DNA of 64,000 bases from Geosiphon pyriformis (lineage: Eukaryota; Glomeromycota; Glomeromycetes; Archaeosporales; Geosiphonaceae), in contig JAAOMT010000128.1 in NCBI GenBank assembly GCA_016748015.1, positions 689,538 to 753,537 on the forward strand, read 5' to 3'. The notes below the pieces were generated by a model. It did no database searches. It was not told where the DNA came from and saw nothing but the letters and a program-made list of their open reading frames with translations. Positions 1-12,600 of this stretch are shown piece by piece. The translations under genes and the position numbers were made by a program. The first letter of the stretch is position 1; every line of letters begins with the position of its first letter.

Positions 1-1509
1 TTGCTACAATATATGGGTTTTTTCGACTATTTATATTAATACTGATCTCCATAAATGCACACTCAAAAATAAAAATAAAAATTTAACATTATATATTTAA
101 AATGCTTGATTGAATATATTTCTTATTGAAAAATTTTTATCATATATTTATTTAAAATTAAATATTGTTCTTGTTATTGCTTATATTGTATATATGCTAT
201 TGATTTTTGTATGTATGTTAATTAATTTCTGTATCTAATTATAATTTAATAATGTTATATACTGTTTTTGTTGTTTTAAAGTTTTAATAATATTATATTT
301 ATTATAACTATGTATAAATAAAAAATTTATAAACTCTTTTTTTCTTCTATTTTTATGATTACAACTAATGCAAAAAATTGCAAATCTTATTTTTCTTATA
401 ATAACTAATAAAGTTTTAACAAAAAAAATATTTTTTATTATAGAAACAATTAAGCAAAACATCTTAAAGACATTTTTTTAAAATATTAATAATGTAAAGC
501 TGGTTTTAACAGTTTCTAAAGTATTTTTTTTTAAAACATATTAAAATTAAAATTGATTTTGTTTTTATTTATTTTAAAAGTTTTAAAGTTTTTAATAATA
601 GACTAATTAACAAGTTTGTTTTTTTTGTTTTTATTATTATTATTATTATTATTACTTTATAAATGGCCAAAAAAAAATAGTAATTACTAATATTTATTAT
701 TATTATACTAAATTTTTTGTAATTTTAAATAAGATTTTTATTGTAGTATTTAACTTTTTTTAATATAAATAATAATAATAATAACATATCTCTTAAAATA
801 ATATTACTTATAAAATAATATAAAAAACAATTAGTAATTAAATATAATATAAATTAGTTAATTATATTTTTAAAAATTATTAAATAATATAATAACAGAA
901 ATTTTAAAATACCAAAAAAATTTCAAAAATTCTAAAAATTTTAAAAATACTAACAAAAATACCAAAAATTTCAGAAATGTTAAGAATTTCAATAATAACT
1001 TAAGAAAAATATAAAAATTATTAAGAATTTCAAAATTTTGTATTATAAAAATTTATATATATATAATAATATTATTAAAAACAAAAAAATAACAATTTTT
1101 TAATTAAATTTTATTAAATAACTTTAGTAATTAAGAATCTAATATTTAAAATAATTTTTTTTTAATAAAATTACAAACTAATTATTTATTATTAAAATTT
1201 ATTTTATTAAATTTACTTATTATTAATTAATATTAATAGTATTTATTTACAAAATTTAATAATATTAAAACAATAATTATTAATGAAATATTATTTTTAT
1301 ATTTTATTCTTTTTATTATTCTTTTTTTTGTTTTATTGTTTTATTAATTAATTAAAAAAAAAGTATTAAAATTACAATATTAAGAATTTTTTGGTAAAAA
1401 ACACAAAAAATAAGTATAAAATTAACTTAATAATATTTAGATTATTTACCAAAAGAATAAAATTAAAAATTATTAATTATTATCAATAAATCTCTATCTA
1501 TTATATAAA
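1..1509. repeat. AT-rich repeat DNA, no gene
   Basis: Very AT-rich sequence with short homopolymers and a (TTA)n tract near 638-657. No reading frame here can be supported as a gene. Segments at about 330-480, 600-780 and 820-1,140 are recognisably the same as segments at 51,640-51,860, 52,440-52,670 and 51,830-52,100, in the same orientation but a different order. The region therefore shares a decayed repeat family with the other flank of the window. The short open frame at 235-462 (-) has a counterpart at 51,649-51,852 (-), but I recognise no protein family in it. Confidence 0.6.
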
Positions 1510-1895
1510 TTTTTGTTTCACTTTTAGAAATGATATCTGGTCAGTCTGTGCTAGGCATTATGCTTTTATGGAAAGAAATGGACTGATCCCACTAAATAGT
1601 TTAACTTCTATTTTAGTTTGTGAATTTTCTTTAGAGTTTTTTGCTGATGTCATCAAGTTATTTGGGATTGCTGAGACTTTTGGTATTTGTTTTGGTTTTC
1701 ATAAATCTTGCTTATTTTTTTTAAGTGTTGTTGACTTGGTTTTAGTTTACATAGTTGCTTAGTGTTGTCTTGATTAATCTGAATAGTTGATTACATGTAA
1801 TAAGAACATAATTTATACTTAATTTAGATTACTTGTATAATATATAATACTAAGTAGCATTTGGATTTTACTTATAAAGTATAATAATAAAAAAA
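1510..1895 (+). mobile_element. 5'-truncated LINE 3' end
   Basis: The frame at 1,568-1,762 ends in a peptide aligning with the C-terminus of the LINE ORF2 at 14,100-14,303; both share a GLI/GLV start, a loop ending in GI(A/S)xxFG and the C-terminal FF-S block. The following 130 bases (TGTTGTCTTG, then CTAAGTAGCATTTGG, then an AATAATAAAAAAA tail) match the 3' UTR and A-rich tail at 14,304-14,435. Only about 380 bases remain, which fits 5' truncation at target-primed reverse transcription. It has kept more C and G than the relic beside it, so it may be younger or of another subfamily. Confidence 0.75.
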
Positions 1896-1949
1896 TTATA
1901 TAAAAAACTTAATTAACTTAAAACTTTTAAATACCAAAACTTTCAGATT

Positions 1950-4900
1950 ATATTATTTATTAACAGTATTAATTTATAAATTAATATACTATATAATTAT
2001 TTGTAAATTAATTTTTAACTTTAAATTATAGATTTAAAGCTTTATAAAGATAATATTAATTGTTTTAATATTATTTTTTAATACTTTAATCATAAATTTA
2101 ACAACTTATATATATTTTTTACTCTTAATTATAATTACAAATTGCTTATTAACTGTAGTTATAAGAAATATTATTATAATTATAGCAAACAATTTAACAA
2201 TAATGTTTGACTTAAATACTAAATAATAATTTAAAACCAAAAATTATTTTATATATCTTTTCAAAAAATTTAATAAACTGGTTATATATTTTTAAAATAT
2301 CATAAACTAGCTTTTAAATAATACTATTTAATTAAATTATAAACTTTATATATATTTTATAACATTAGTTATAATTTTCTGTTTTTTTCCAAAGTATTTT
2401 TAATAATTAAGCCAACAATAAATACAGAAAACTAAATTAAAGTATTCTTTAAAACCAAAAAATTATTATAATATAGAACATTAAACTTGCTACAAGTCAG
2501 AAAAATATGATTAAAAAGAATCTTAAACAGAATTTTTTTAGCTGTTTTAATTAATAAAATAAGCTAAGTATTTATTAAAACTCTATTTTACTTATATAGT
2601 TTGGGAATTATTAAAACTCAAGATTTTTTTTAAGAAACTAAAACATTACTAAAAACAAAACAAAAATTTAGCAAATTCAAAAAACATTTTATTATTATAT
2701 TATTATAATGTTTTTAAAGTTTATTTAAATACCAAAGAAACTAATAACTTTGTTATTAAGCAAATTATTAATTATTAGAACTAAATTATTTATGCTAATT
2801 TTTATTATTACTTTAGAAAAAGCATTATTATTTACATAATTTAAGAGAAAATATTGGTAAGACTACAAATCAGACAATATTAAAGACACAATATGCTTTT
2901 TTGTTCATCTTTTTATAATTTTATTAATATTAGCTTTATTTTATTAAGTTTTAAGACCAATTTTTTTTCAATTATAAAGTAATTTAGAACTATTTTATAA
3001 AAAAACTGCTTTAAAATACTTTTTATTATATGTTTTTTGTTAAAGCAAAAATTTTTTATGTATTGGTTAATTATTTTTTTAATAAATATATCTTTAATAA
3101 TCTTTTATTTATAATACTTAAACTTTCTATACTTTTCCTTAATTTTTGACAAATATTTAATAATATCTATTAATTTTATATTATTTTGTATTATATCACT
3201 GATTTTAAAAGTTTTTTTGTTATTAATAATTAACTATTTTATAATAAAACTATTAAATTTAGATTTGTTACTTAAACTTAATTTTTTTACTATTCTAATG
3301 ACCAATAATTTTAACTTAAAAAACTTTAATAATTGTTTATTCTTTAAGCATTCAAATTTATTAAACCAATACTTAAAAAAAACCTTATTTATTAACTTAA
3401 TTATAATTATTCTTAACATTTCCTATATTTTATTCAAATTACCAAGATTTTTTACATTTACAAATCTATCTCTTATTATTGAAAGCCTAATAGAAAAGCA
3501 CTTTTTAAAACAGATTTACTTGATATTATTTGCATCTTTGATTTTAAACTTTTAATAATTTTTATTTGTTTGTTTGTAAATACTATTTAGATAAGTATTT
3601 AAAAGATTACTAAGTCCAATTGAGATTATAACTGTCTTGTAATTAGTATCAAAAAAGTTAGATACAAAAATAACTTTTATTTATAAAAACATAATCAATA
3701 ATTTTTTTTACTTTTTTAAAATTGTACCAAGTAAAAATCTTGGCCAAAAAATACCCACTTAATGAATTAACCAATTTTAAATCTAAATAAAACTTAAAAT
3801 TCACACTTTTTTTAAATCTGTTCTTATTAAAATCTTTATTTAATACCATAAAAAAACTTGAATTAATTATTTTGACAATAAAAAAGTTGACTTTTTATGT
3901 TTAACCAAATTTAGTTTTGACAAAAATCCCAGCATACAAACCCAAAACTGTAATTAAGAGTTTATCTTTAAACAAAAAATAAACTAAAATGAATTAGTCT
4001 GAGATTTCTTCTATCTTTAAAACATATTAAGCCAGAAAAGTGTTTATAATAATAGTTATATTAGTACTAAAAAAGTTTTTATTTAAATTAAATGCAAAAA
4101 TTTGCACTTTATAAAACTTATTTGCAATTTACAATCCAATATTAGATCTTAATTTTGTTTTCATAATTAAAAAAATTATATAATCAATATTAATATAATA
4201 AATAATGTTTTCTTGTTTTGCAAAAACATTTATATCTTTTATATTAAATGTTACTATTTTTCAAACAAGATTGGTTATTAAATAGAAAAATTGGTTAAAT
4301 TCAAACCATTATTATCTATTTTAATCAATAGACTCATAATTAAATTTAACAAATTGCTTATGTTATTTTCTAATTTTAAGATAATTAATAAATCAAAAAA
4401 CACTGTTTTTATAATATTTTTATCATTCAAATTTCTACTTATTATTATATTTGCCTCTTAATTTTGTAATAAAAGAGTTACTAACAATTAATATTAAAAG
4501 CTAAGCTAAGAAATTATTAATTTAAATATATCTAATCTCTTAATCAACTTATTAATTTGCTCTACAAAATCAGCAAAACTATACTTAAAAGTAATAAATC
4601 TGTTATTTACTTTTATTAAAACTAAAAAAAAAGTTTTAACATCTAAAAACAAACTAATATCAACAAAAACCAAAAATATTATAAGAAAAAGAGAAATATT
4701 AAAAATTTATACTTATGTTTTATTACCAAATAAAATTGAACAAACAATTGAAATCTGTTTTTTTTTATATATATTGGTTAATTAAACTCAATTATAAAAG
4801 ATAACAAGCTTTCTGTCATGATTATTCAAATTTTTATTAGTTAAACACCTATTATAAACATAACTAAACTGTTTACATTAAACATAACAAGCCAATAACA

Positions 4901-6150
4901 AGCCAGTTTAATGTAGATTTACATTCTTAAACATTAAAACATAACTAATAGCAAATTTTTTGACAGTTTTGTTAGCAAAACAAATAACAAAATACTTATT
5001 ATGTCTATATATTTTTGAATTACAGCCAATAAAACAAGTTTTTTTATTATAAAATACTAACAAACTAAAAAGATTATGAATACTAATATTAATTAACAAC
5101 ATATAAAATAAAGTTCAATAACAATTTTTAAATACTTATGTTTATTTATTATTTACAGTTTTTATTATACAAATAAAATTTTTATCTATAAAAACAAACC
5201 ACTTAACTATAACCAAATTAGCAATTTTAATTGATTCAAATTTCATTAGAGCTTTTTGCTAAAAACCAATAAACTGTAATCTAACAGAAACAATCTTGTT
5301 AAATTTAAAAAAATTGATTCCATAGCTAATTTAGGAAGATCAACAGAAATTTTTTAATAATTATTTTCTATTCTAAGCAGTTATTTATTTTTTTAATATT
5401 AGTATTTACCAAAAATTTTTTACTAATAGCCAAATTCTTAGCTTTATTCAAATTTAATTATAATATAAAAGATAATCTAATAATTTCTGAAAATTTTAAA
5501 AAAATAAACATCTCTTCAAAACTATTAACATGATAAAATTTTTTTTATTGTCATTAACTTATTATTAAAAGTTTTTTTAGATACAGCAGAAAGCTTAATA
5601 TTTAATACAAAAAATTTTACTATATTAAAATTTTATTATTTAGATATATAATTTGGCCAATAGTAATTGTTTAGAGCTAATAAATTTAAAATTTAAAAGT
5701 ATTAAAATATTATCATTATTACTACTCAAATTATTAAAAAAAATTTTCTCTGGCTTATTATTCAAAACATATATTTTGATATGTGTTTTTCTAAACATAA
5801 CTTTATTTATTACATCATCTATTTTTGAGTTCAAATTTATATAGTAAGTTTTTTTAACAAACATGTTTTTTATATTCTTAATATTTAAAATCTTATTAAT
5901 ACAGCTTATTTTACTATTAATTTTGCTGCTCTAAGACTTTAAAAATTCAAAGCTATTAAATTCTATATTATTAATATTTAAAAAACCAGCAAATAACTTA
6001 ACAATCTTATTACCAATAACAAACTTTTTTGACTTTTTATAAAATATATTACAAAAGTAAGTGTTTTTAATATTAGACTAAATTTTCAATTCAGCCAAAA
6101 CAGAACTAGACTTATCAGCAAAAAAGTTTATTAATTTTATAATCATAAAT
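1950..6150 (-). mobile_element. AT-converted LINE relic (ORF1-EN-RT)
   Basis: Read on the minus strand, this block follows the LINE at 7,672-12,000 in order and spacing. The ORF1 start lies near 6,148. The TxRKT segment is at 5,864-5,640 and the zinc-knuckle neighbourhood at 5,102-4,908. The endonuclease C-terminal part (GDFN-like, then LGLVNS-like) is at 3,849-3,658, the pre-RT linker at 3,419-3,234, and the reverse-transcriptase YLRASL region near 2,400-2,200. Almost all differences replace C or G by T or A, and the frames carry many stops. The copy ends near 1,950 within the RT, so the RNase H half is missing. Boundaries are estimates. Confidence 0.75.
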
Positions 6151-7554
6151 AAAGATATATTAAAAAAAATAGTTAAAAAATAAAAAAGAAAAAAGAATAA
6201 AAAAAACTATTTTTTTGCAAAAAAATTATGCTTTTATTATAATCAAAAGATCAACAAGAAAAAAATTTTAATATTAAGTTATTTAAAATTTTTTTGTTGT
6301 TAAATAGTAATATTAAAAATTGATTAATAAATAATTATTATTATTAATATATATACTAATAGTTATAATAGTAATTAAATTATTAAAACATAATAATAAT
6401 ATGATAAATATTGTTTTTACAAAGTTTTAAATTTATAATTCAAAATTTAATATTAATAATTAAAATTCTCAATTTTTGGTTTTTTAATTATAATTTATAA
6501 TTAATCTAAATATGGTTTTGTTTTTTACAATAATTTTAAATTCAAGTTTTTTGTAATTATTATTATTAGTAAAAATTTAAGTTATTAATTAACATAAAAT
6601 TATTTTTATAATTTTTATTATTAATTAATATATGTTATTATTTATTATTTATTATTTTATCAAATTATTAAATATTATTATTCAATTAATAATTTAATTT
6701 ATATAAATATACAAATATAATTAATTGTAATAATTAGATTATATAATACTTTAAACTATACAATATTTAAGAATTTGCCAAAATATTTGGAAATTTAATA
6801 AAATATTTAACAATTTACTAAAATAATTAATAATTTATAGAAAATAATTTGTGATTTGCCAAAATATATTTTTAGTTTACTAAAAAATTAGTGAAAAAAT
6901 AAAATAAAATTAGATAATAATACTATAATAAATTATATAAAATAAGAGCTTTTTTATTAAGAAATTGTTTTATTTTTAGAATTTTAACTGAATAATCAAT
7001 TAGTTATTACAAATTAATTCAATAAATTTACTTTGAAAACCAAACTTTTATTATAATTATTATTATTCAAAATTCATAATTTTGATTAAAAATTTTAAAA
7101 TTAAATAACTATTAATTTTAAGTTTAATTAAAAACAATTTTTTTTATATTTTTTATATTTTAAATTGTTTTTTATATTATTAAGTAGTTTATAGTTGAGA
7201 TTTTTGTATAAAAGTTGATTTTTATAACAAAATAACTACATATTATTAAAAAGTTTACAAATAAAAATTCTTGTAAAAAAATTAAATTTTATTATAAAGT
7301 AATTATATAAAAATATTGATATAAAATTAAGTTTTTTATTATAAACTTAACAGTAATAATAATTTAAAATATAAAAAAATATTTTGAAGATAAATTAACT
7401 TATTAAAAATTTACTAATTTTCATTAACAATAAATTTAACAACAATTTAACATTAACAATATTAAATAAAAACAACAAAAATCTTTGATAATAGTGTTTA
7501 AAAATATAAATTTTTTTTTAATTTATATGTATATTTATAACTTATATCTTTCTC
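6151..7554. repeat. AT-rich noncoding repeat (copy 1)
   Basis: No gene seen. The stretch at about 6,470-7,490 matches 61,490-62,480 in the same orientation: both contain TTATTTTTATAATTTTTATTA, a run of TTTACTAAAA-type motifs, then CTTACAAATAAAA. An inverted, shorter copy lies at about 57,440-57,720. In copy 1 this repeat runs to within about 70 bases of the LINE 5' end. Confidence 0.65.
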
Positions 7555-7671
7555 TTGTCAATTCCCTGACCACAACAAGAGCATAGATATTTCTGAAGTA
7601 TTCGCTTTTCTTCCTCCCTTTTTCCCTAGTCCCTATTAGCTATTTCTTCTACTACATCTCCGTTTGTCACG

Positions 7672-9615
7672 ATGGAACTGGTGGGCTTTTTTGCTGGTAG
7701 CTCTGGGTCAATTTCGGCTGGTTTGGGGACCTGCCAAAGTACAAAAAGCAAGCGTGTGGATACGGTGTACTCTCGAGGTGTATCCTACAAGAAGCCAAAG
7801 AAGCCTGTCATTGGTGTTGTGATTGACTTGTCTGCTGGCCCTCTGGACTTGGAAAATCTTGGTGGTGCTGGTGTTAAGCCTGGGATATCCTGGGGAAGTA
7901 AAGTTAACAGTGTCACTAGCAGTATAAGTGATCTCTCGAACATTGAAAATATGGCGAACACAATTGCCGAGGAAACCAGTTATGCAGAATCAGGTAGAGA
8001 TGACAACATGGATAAGACAATGCCAAGAAAAACTCGCACTCAGACATTTGTGCTGGGCAACCCTCTGAAGTAACCTTCGTTCGAATATATAAGTGATAAC
8101 GATGTTGTGCTGGATCTTCCTTCTTGTGTGGATATTGGGTCTAATCAGTTGCCACTGCTTAGATCACATGCCCTGGAAATGCGGAACTTTAATACAACAA
8201 AATCTTTGATGCTTAATATTGAGCTTTTTGCAGTGCCTGGCAAGTTAGTTAGTGATAAATTAATTTCATTAAAAAAAATCTTTTATCATGTTGATGGTTT
8301 TGGGGGAGCCTCCACTCCCTCAAAATTTTCTGGTATTATTAGATTATCTTTTACATCAGAATTTAGTTTGAATAAGACTAGGAAAATGGCAATCTGTAAA
8401 AAAATTTTAGTTAATGATGATGTCAGAAAAGCAAACAACTGTTCAGATCAAGAGGTGATCATCAAAGAGATCTCAGTAGATCTTCCCAGATTGGCAGTGG
8501 AATCAGTTTTCTCTAAATTTGACAAGATTGTGTCTATCAAGATACAGCTAATTGGTCTTTAACAAAAGGCCCTAGTTGAATTTGAGTTGTCTAAAGTTGC
8601 CAATCAGGTTGTTTCTATGTGGTCTATTTTTATGGGAAAGAATTCTGTGCATGTGGCTTTGACAATCAATGATAAACAAACATAGATATCTAGGGATCAA
8701 CATCGAGCATTGCTATACACTTTTCTAGTGGACACCACTGCTCATGATCTTTCCAATTTGTTAGTATCCTATGGTGGGAAGTCTTGTTTTATCAGCCACA
8801 ATCTTAGTTTATATGTTTGTGATAGGTGTGCTGTAATTTGTTTTGGTAATGAAGTGTCCAAGTTGGCTGCTATTGGCACAATTCCTATTTTCAAGGGTGT
8901 AAGTTTGCATTGGGCTGGTCTTTCTTTGGCCTGTTGTAGTCAGTGCAAACAATTTGGTCATATTTCTGTTAACTGTTTGATGAGTGAGAATTCTGGTGGT
9001 TATGGGAGGTGGGTGGTTTTTGATTAGAATTGGGTTCGTCTGGCCAGAATATATAAGAAAAGGATGGCTTTTATTGTGCGGCCAGTTTCATTTGGTGACA
9101 AGACATGGGCTCAGGTTGCCGGTGACTCTTCTTCTTGTATGGTTCTTTTGGATACTTCTGGTGTTGGTTCAACCTCAGGCATAAACTCTCTCTCAATGTC
9201 CTTTGGATCTCTTGATGTCTCTGATTTAGGTGGTTGTTTGGTGTTCTTGGAATGCTTTTTAGAACTCTTAACTGACCAGGTTTCTGGTATTATGAAAAAA
9301 TTGAGTTTTGTTGAGTTGGTGCTCTTGGTGCCTTCCTCTCGTGTTTCCCCTTTGAATGTTTCTGTGTCTGTGGTTTCAGTTGTGGAAACAGATATGGCTC
9401 TGGATAGTGGGTTAACTTTGTCTATACCCTCTGTTTTTGGTGCTAATGTGTCTGATGCTGTTCTTAGTTCAAGTGGTTTAAAGGTTCTAACCTCTAAGGT
9501 GGGTGGTCTGAAATCTAAGATGTCTGCTCTGGAAGCTTTGATTGGTTCAGTTCTGGTAAGATTGGATCTCTTGTGTTCTGGTTCTGGTTTCTATGTTCCT
9601 TCTTCATCCCAATGA
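7672..9615 (+). pseudogene. LINE ORF1, nucleic-acid-binding protein with stops
   Basis: The frame starts with ATG at 7,672 and ends at TGA 9,613-9,615, about 647 codons. In-frame stops lie at 8,071, 8,560, 8,683 and 9,025. The central part (8,400-8,700) resembles an RRM-like fold of plant and fungal LINE ORF1s. A CCHC zinc knuckle (C-x2-C-x4-H-x4-C) lies near 8,935-8,980. ORF1 proteins of this kind coat the element RNA in the retrotransposition particle. No frameshift is present; the stops sit where I expect W or Q codons from related elements. The stop overlaps the ORF2 start as ATGA. Confidence 0.8.
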
Positions 9616-12600
9616 GTGATCTGGTCTGGAAATTTGCGACATGCAATGTTCAAGGTATCAACATTCTTGCAAAGCAAGCAGATATTGTTTGTTGGGATGT
9701 GAGTTCTGGGAATATGGTTTCTTTTGTTTCTAAAATAAAGTTGAGGTCTTTTGCTGGGCCATGAATCAAGGATAAATTTGATGAGGTTCGGATTTTTACT
9801 TTTGGTTTGGATGTTAGTTATCTTGGTGCTGGTGTTGCTGTGATTATGAACAACTCTCTGGCTCACCATATTTCTAAGGTTGAAGAGATCCCTGGTTGGG
9901 TTGTTTCTGTGCGACTTTTGTTCAAAGGCAAGCTCTCGGTAATTGTGCTTGGTTTGTATGCTGGTGCTTCTTCTGGCACTTGTTTTAGTCAGGCGTCTGA
10001 GGTTAATTCTTTTATTGCTAAGGCTGTCAATATCAGCATCTTTATCATGTTGAGTGGGGATTTTAATGAGAGCAAATCTGGAAGAAGTGTGAGTTTTAAG
10101 TTTTGCTTGGGTCTGGGTTTAGTCAATTCTTTTGCTGGCCATTGTTTGGCTGAAACACCTATATGATGCAATTCAAGAGGGGTTGAGAAGACTATTGATT
10201 ACATTTTTGTTAGTAAAAACCTATCTTCAGCTGTTGCTAAGTATTGGATTGGACCTGTTTCTGAATTTTTTGATACGGATTACAGTGCTGTCATGGTGTC
10301 AATTGACTTGGGTGAATTCTTGAATGTTCAGTTGAATAGTTTGCACAAGCAGGCTAACAAGGATTGTTGGAAGTTCAGAATTAGGAATGCGGATGTTGCC
10401 AAATGGAGTAAGTTCAAGAATTGTGTTTCAGATAAACTTCTGTTAGTCAAAGACTTTTTTTCTGAGGCCAAAGCTGGTGGTAATTTAAATACTATGTGGG
10501 CAATTTTGGAGGAAGGGATGGTTGAGTCAGCTGATGAAGTGTTTATAAGGCATTGGTTTAGTGAGTTTCAGTGCCCTAGGAATAAACATTCTTTGAAATT
10601 TTTTGGGCTTGAGCTATTTGTTGCTAAGATTGTTAGTAAGATTGGTTCTGGTGACATGCTTGGAGTAGATTGTCTTGTGAGAAAATGGTTCATTTTGGAC
10701 GAGACCAAGGCTAGCACTTTTTTTGACTTGGTTATCTTGGGTAGGGACAGTGTTGTTCTTCTTAGGCATTTGTTATCAGTTCGTAAAAAATACAGAAGGT
10801 CGAAAATGTTTAAGTCAAAGTTGGCTGAAGAGACTTCCATTAGGAAAGCTATAGAAAAGCACATGGAGAGCTTTGCTTCTAATAAGGGTGGCATGAACTG
10901 AAGTGTTTTGGACCAGTCTTTTTGTAAGGTGGTCCTTGATCATTTGGTGATTAATGATGACTTGGTTTTGGAACCTAAGAAGATAAAGTTTAAGGTGGAT
11001 GAGATCATGATGGGGTGGACAAAGATTCGCACTATACCTCAATCATTGTCTAAATGCTGGGTTTGCCAGTACATGCTGTTGGATTATGTAAGGAATGATG
11101 CCTTTTCTGGTGTTATGAGGGAGATAGTTATGGAGGAGTTGCTTCTGGTGGTGGGTGATCTGCCTGATGGTAAGGCCACTGGCCTGTCTAGTATTTCCAA
11201 TGAACTGTGGAAGCATAGTGATAAGATGGTTCTGAGATGTCTGTTGGTTTTGCTGAATGCTTGCTTGTTCATTGGTGGGGTGCCTGTTTTTTGAAAAAGG
11301 GCCTGGGTGTTGATGATTCCTAAGCCATATGATTGGGATGGTATTTTTATGAACACTTGTCCCATTGCTCTGATTGAAACTGTCAGGAAGATTCTCTCTA
11401 AGGTTCTGTCTGATCAGATTTCTTTCGTATGTGGTAAGTTTGGTGTTCTCTATGGTGACAATTTCTCTGTGTTGAAGGGCACATCTATACAATCTCCAGT
11501 ATTTGCTGTTGGGGCGGTTGTGGAGGATGCTCTTAAGAAGGATAGGGAACTTTGGCTGGTTCTGCAGGACATGCAAAAAGCATATGATTCTGTTGGGTAG
11601 CATTATTTAAGGGCTAGTTTGCAGAGGATTAAGATGTGTAACAAATTCATCAGATTTTTTGGTAGTATACATGAGGGTAGGTTCAACAGGGTGATGACTG
11701 ATTTTGGTCTTTCTGATGGGTATCATGTTTGTGATAGTTTGGATCAAGGTGAAGTTTTCTCACCCCTTTTGTAGAGAATTTTTTACGATCCACTTCTGTG
11801 TGAGGTTAAAAGACATGAACAGATTTTTGGGTATCGGATAAGTTCCAAGTTCATTTTGAAATCAGGTCAAATTGAGGGCAATGGCGGGTTGTCATCCTAT
11901 TTTGCAGCTGGTGCTTTTGTTGATGATACAATTTGGGTTGGGAATTATCAAGCTGCTACTTAGAATATTTTGGACATTGCAAGTGAGTTTTTTGTTATCA
12001 ATGATATTTCCATCAACAATGAGAAGACTGTGGCCATCCCGATCAATCAAGGTGTTAGAATTGCTTCTTTGAGTATTAATGGTCTGCCTGTTTCAATAGC
12101 TAAAAAGGGTAAAGCTCATCACTATTTGGGTATTTTTTTGTTCATTAAAGGGCTTTCAAAGCCAAGTGTGGCCAAGGTGCATTTTGATGTTTGTTTTTTT
12201 GTTAATGTGGTTCTCAGGAAGGCTATTACTGATAAACAGTTCTCGTATCTGGTATCAGCCATCTTGCAGCCTATTGTTAGCTATTGCACTCAGTTCAGCT
12301 TTGTCTTGTTGAATGTGTGTAACAAATGGGATGTGATGTTGAGGAAGAGCCTTAAGTCTAAAACTGGTTTGTCCCATGATTTCTTCAATGAGGCTCTGTG
12401 TTATCCGTCTTTATATGGTCTGAAGTTTTTTGAGCAGGTGCAGTCTGAAGAGAAGTTGGCTGCCTTGATTTCATTTTCCAACTCTTCTAGTATTCTTGGC
12501 CAGTTGTTTAAGCACAGACTTTTTGATTTGCAGGTTCTAGAGTGGTCTCCTTTGAATCCTTTGCAGTTTCCTATTAGGTTGTGTGTTAGCCCTGTGAACA

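Noticed and set aside
1-7500. Mitochondrial or viral origin of the AT-rich flanks
   Set aside because: They contain colinear, decayed copies of the nuclear LINE and no organelle genes.
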